Below the pieces are notes generated by a model. That model was not told the DNA's origin. It saw only the letters and a list, made by a program, of their open reading frames with translations, and made no database searches. Positions 5,142 through 5,285 of a DNA stretch of 5,285 nt are shown in pieces (within the stretch, counting starts at the first letter, position 1; every line of letters begins with the position of its first letter). The stretch comes from Burkholderiales bacterium (GTDB lineage Bacteria > Pseudomonadota > Gammaproteobacteria > Burkholderiales > Burkholderiaceae_E): the NCBI GenBank assembly GCA_027489195.1, contig JAIYAG010000055.1, forward strand, positions 1 to 5,285, written 5' to 3'. A program made the position numbers and the translations under genes.

Positions 5142-5285
5142 GTCCTGTTGCTCACCCCGGCCGACGCGAAGGTGGCCATCTCGCCCAGCAGCCTCGCGGC
5201 CGCACGCACCAGCGGCACCGCGAGCGCCGCGCCGCTGCCCTCGCCGAGCCGCAGCCCCAGGTCCAGCAGCGGCTCGGCGCCGAGC
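5138..5285 (-). CDS. cobT: Nicotinate-nucleotide--dimethylbenzimidazole phosphoribosyltransferase (CobT), C-terminal end only
   Basis: Only the last 48 residues lie in the window; the rest is beyond the right edge. The fragment reads LGLRLGEGSGAALAVPLVRAA, then GEMATFASAGVS near the end, which is the conserved CobT C-terminus. The glutamate in RLGEGSGAA corresponds to the catalytic base described for Salmonella CobT (Glu317). CobT transfers phosphoribose from nicotinate mononucleotide to 5,6-dimethylbenzimidazole, giving alpha-ribazole phosphate, the substrate used by CobS and CobC encoded further left in the window. The stop TGA overlaps the possible GTG start of the PLP enzyme. The identification rests on a short but highly characteristic segment and on the nearby cob genes. 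Confidence 0.9.
   Translation of the reverse strand, partial: LGAEPLLDLGLRLGEGSGAALAVPLVRAAARLLGEMATFASAGVSNRT

Overview
The window is about 5.3 kb of very GC-rich DNA with strong G/C preference at third codon positions. Together with the cobT, cobS and cobC genes on one strand, this suggests a Burkholderiales-type betaproteobacterium. That assignment is an inference from base composition and gene content; nothing in the window settles the species.

Layout from left to right: (1) bases 1-524, minus strand, the N-terminal part of an exported dienelactone-hydrolase-like alpha/beta hydrolase whose C-terminus lies off the left edge. (2) Bases 525-691, a gap with several short inverted and direct repeats. 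(3) Bases 692-2103, minus strand, cobS then cobC, joined by a 4-base GTGA overlap. (4) Bases 2104-2277, a divergent intergenic region with a long nested inverted repeat, two mirror-image -10-like hexamers, a 14-bp palindrome and a run of eight C. (5) Bases 2278-4055, plus strand, an HpcH/HpaI-type aldolase followed by a D-2-hydroxyacid dehydrogenase, also joined by GTGA. (6) Bases 4056-4109, a short convergent gap with a strong G-quadruplex motif. (7) Bases 4110-5141, minus strand, a threonine-dehydratase-like PLP enzyme. (8) Bases 5138-5285, minus strand, the last 48 residues of CobT.

CobT, CobS and CobC carry out the lower-ligand end of cobalamin synthesis: CobT makes alpha-ribazole phosphate, CobS joins it to adenosylcobinamide-GDP, and CobC removes the phosphate. 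These genes are commonly neighbours. Here cobT is separated from cobS by a PLP enzyme and by two genes on the opposite strand, so the cobalamin locus looks interrupted by a small carbon or amino-acid metabolism module. The aldolase and dehydrogenase probably act in one 2-oxo/2-hydroxy acid pathway, but the substrate cannot be read from sequence.

I found no clearly new biological system. The most notable signals are the interrupted cob locus, the structured divergent promoter region, and the G-quadruplex motif between the convergent genes.
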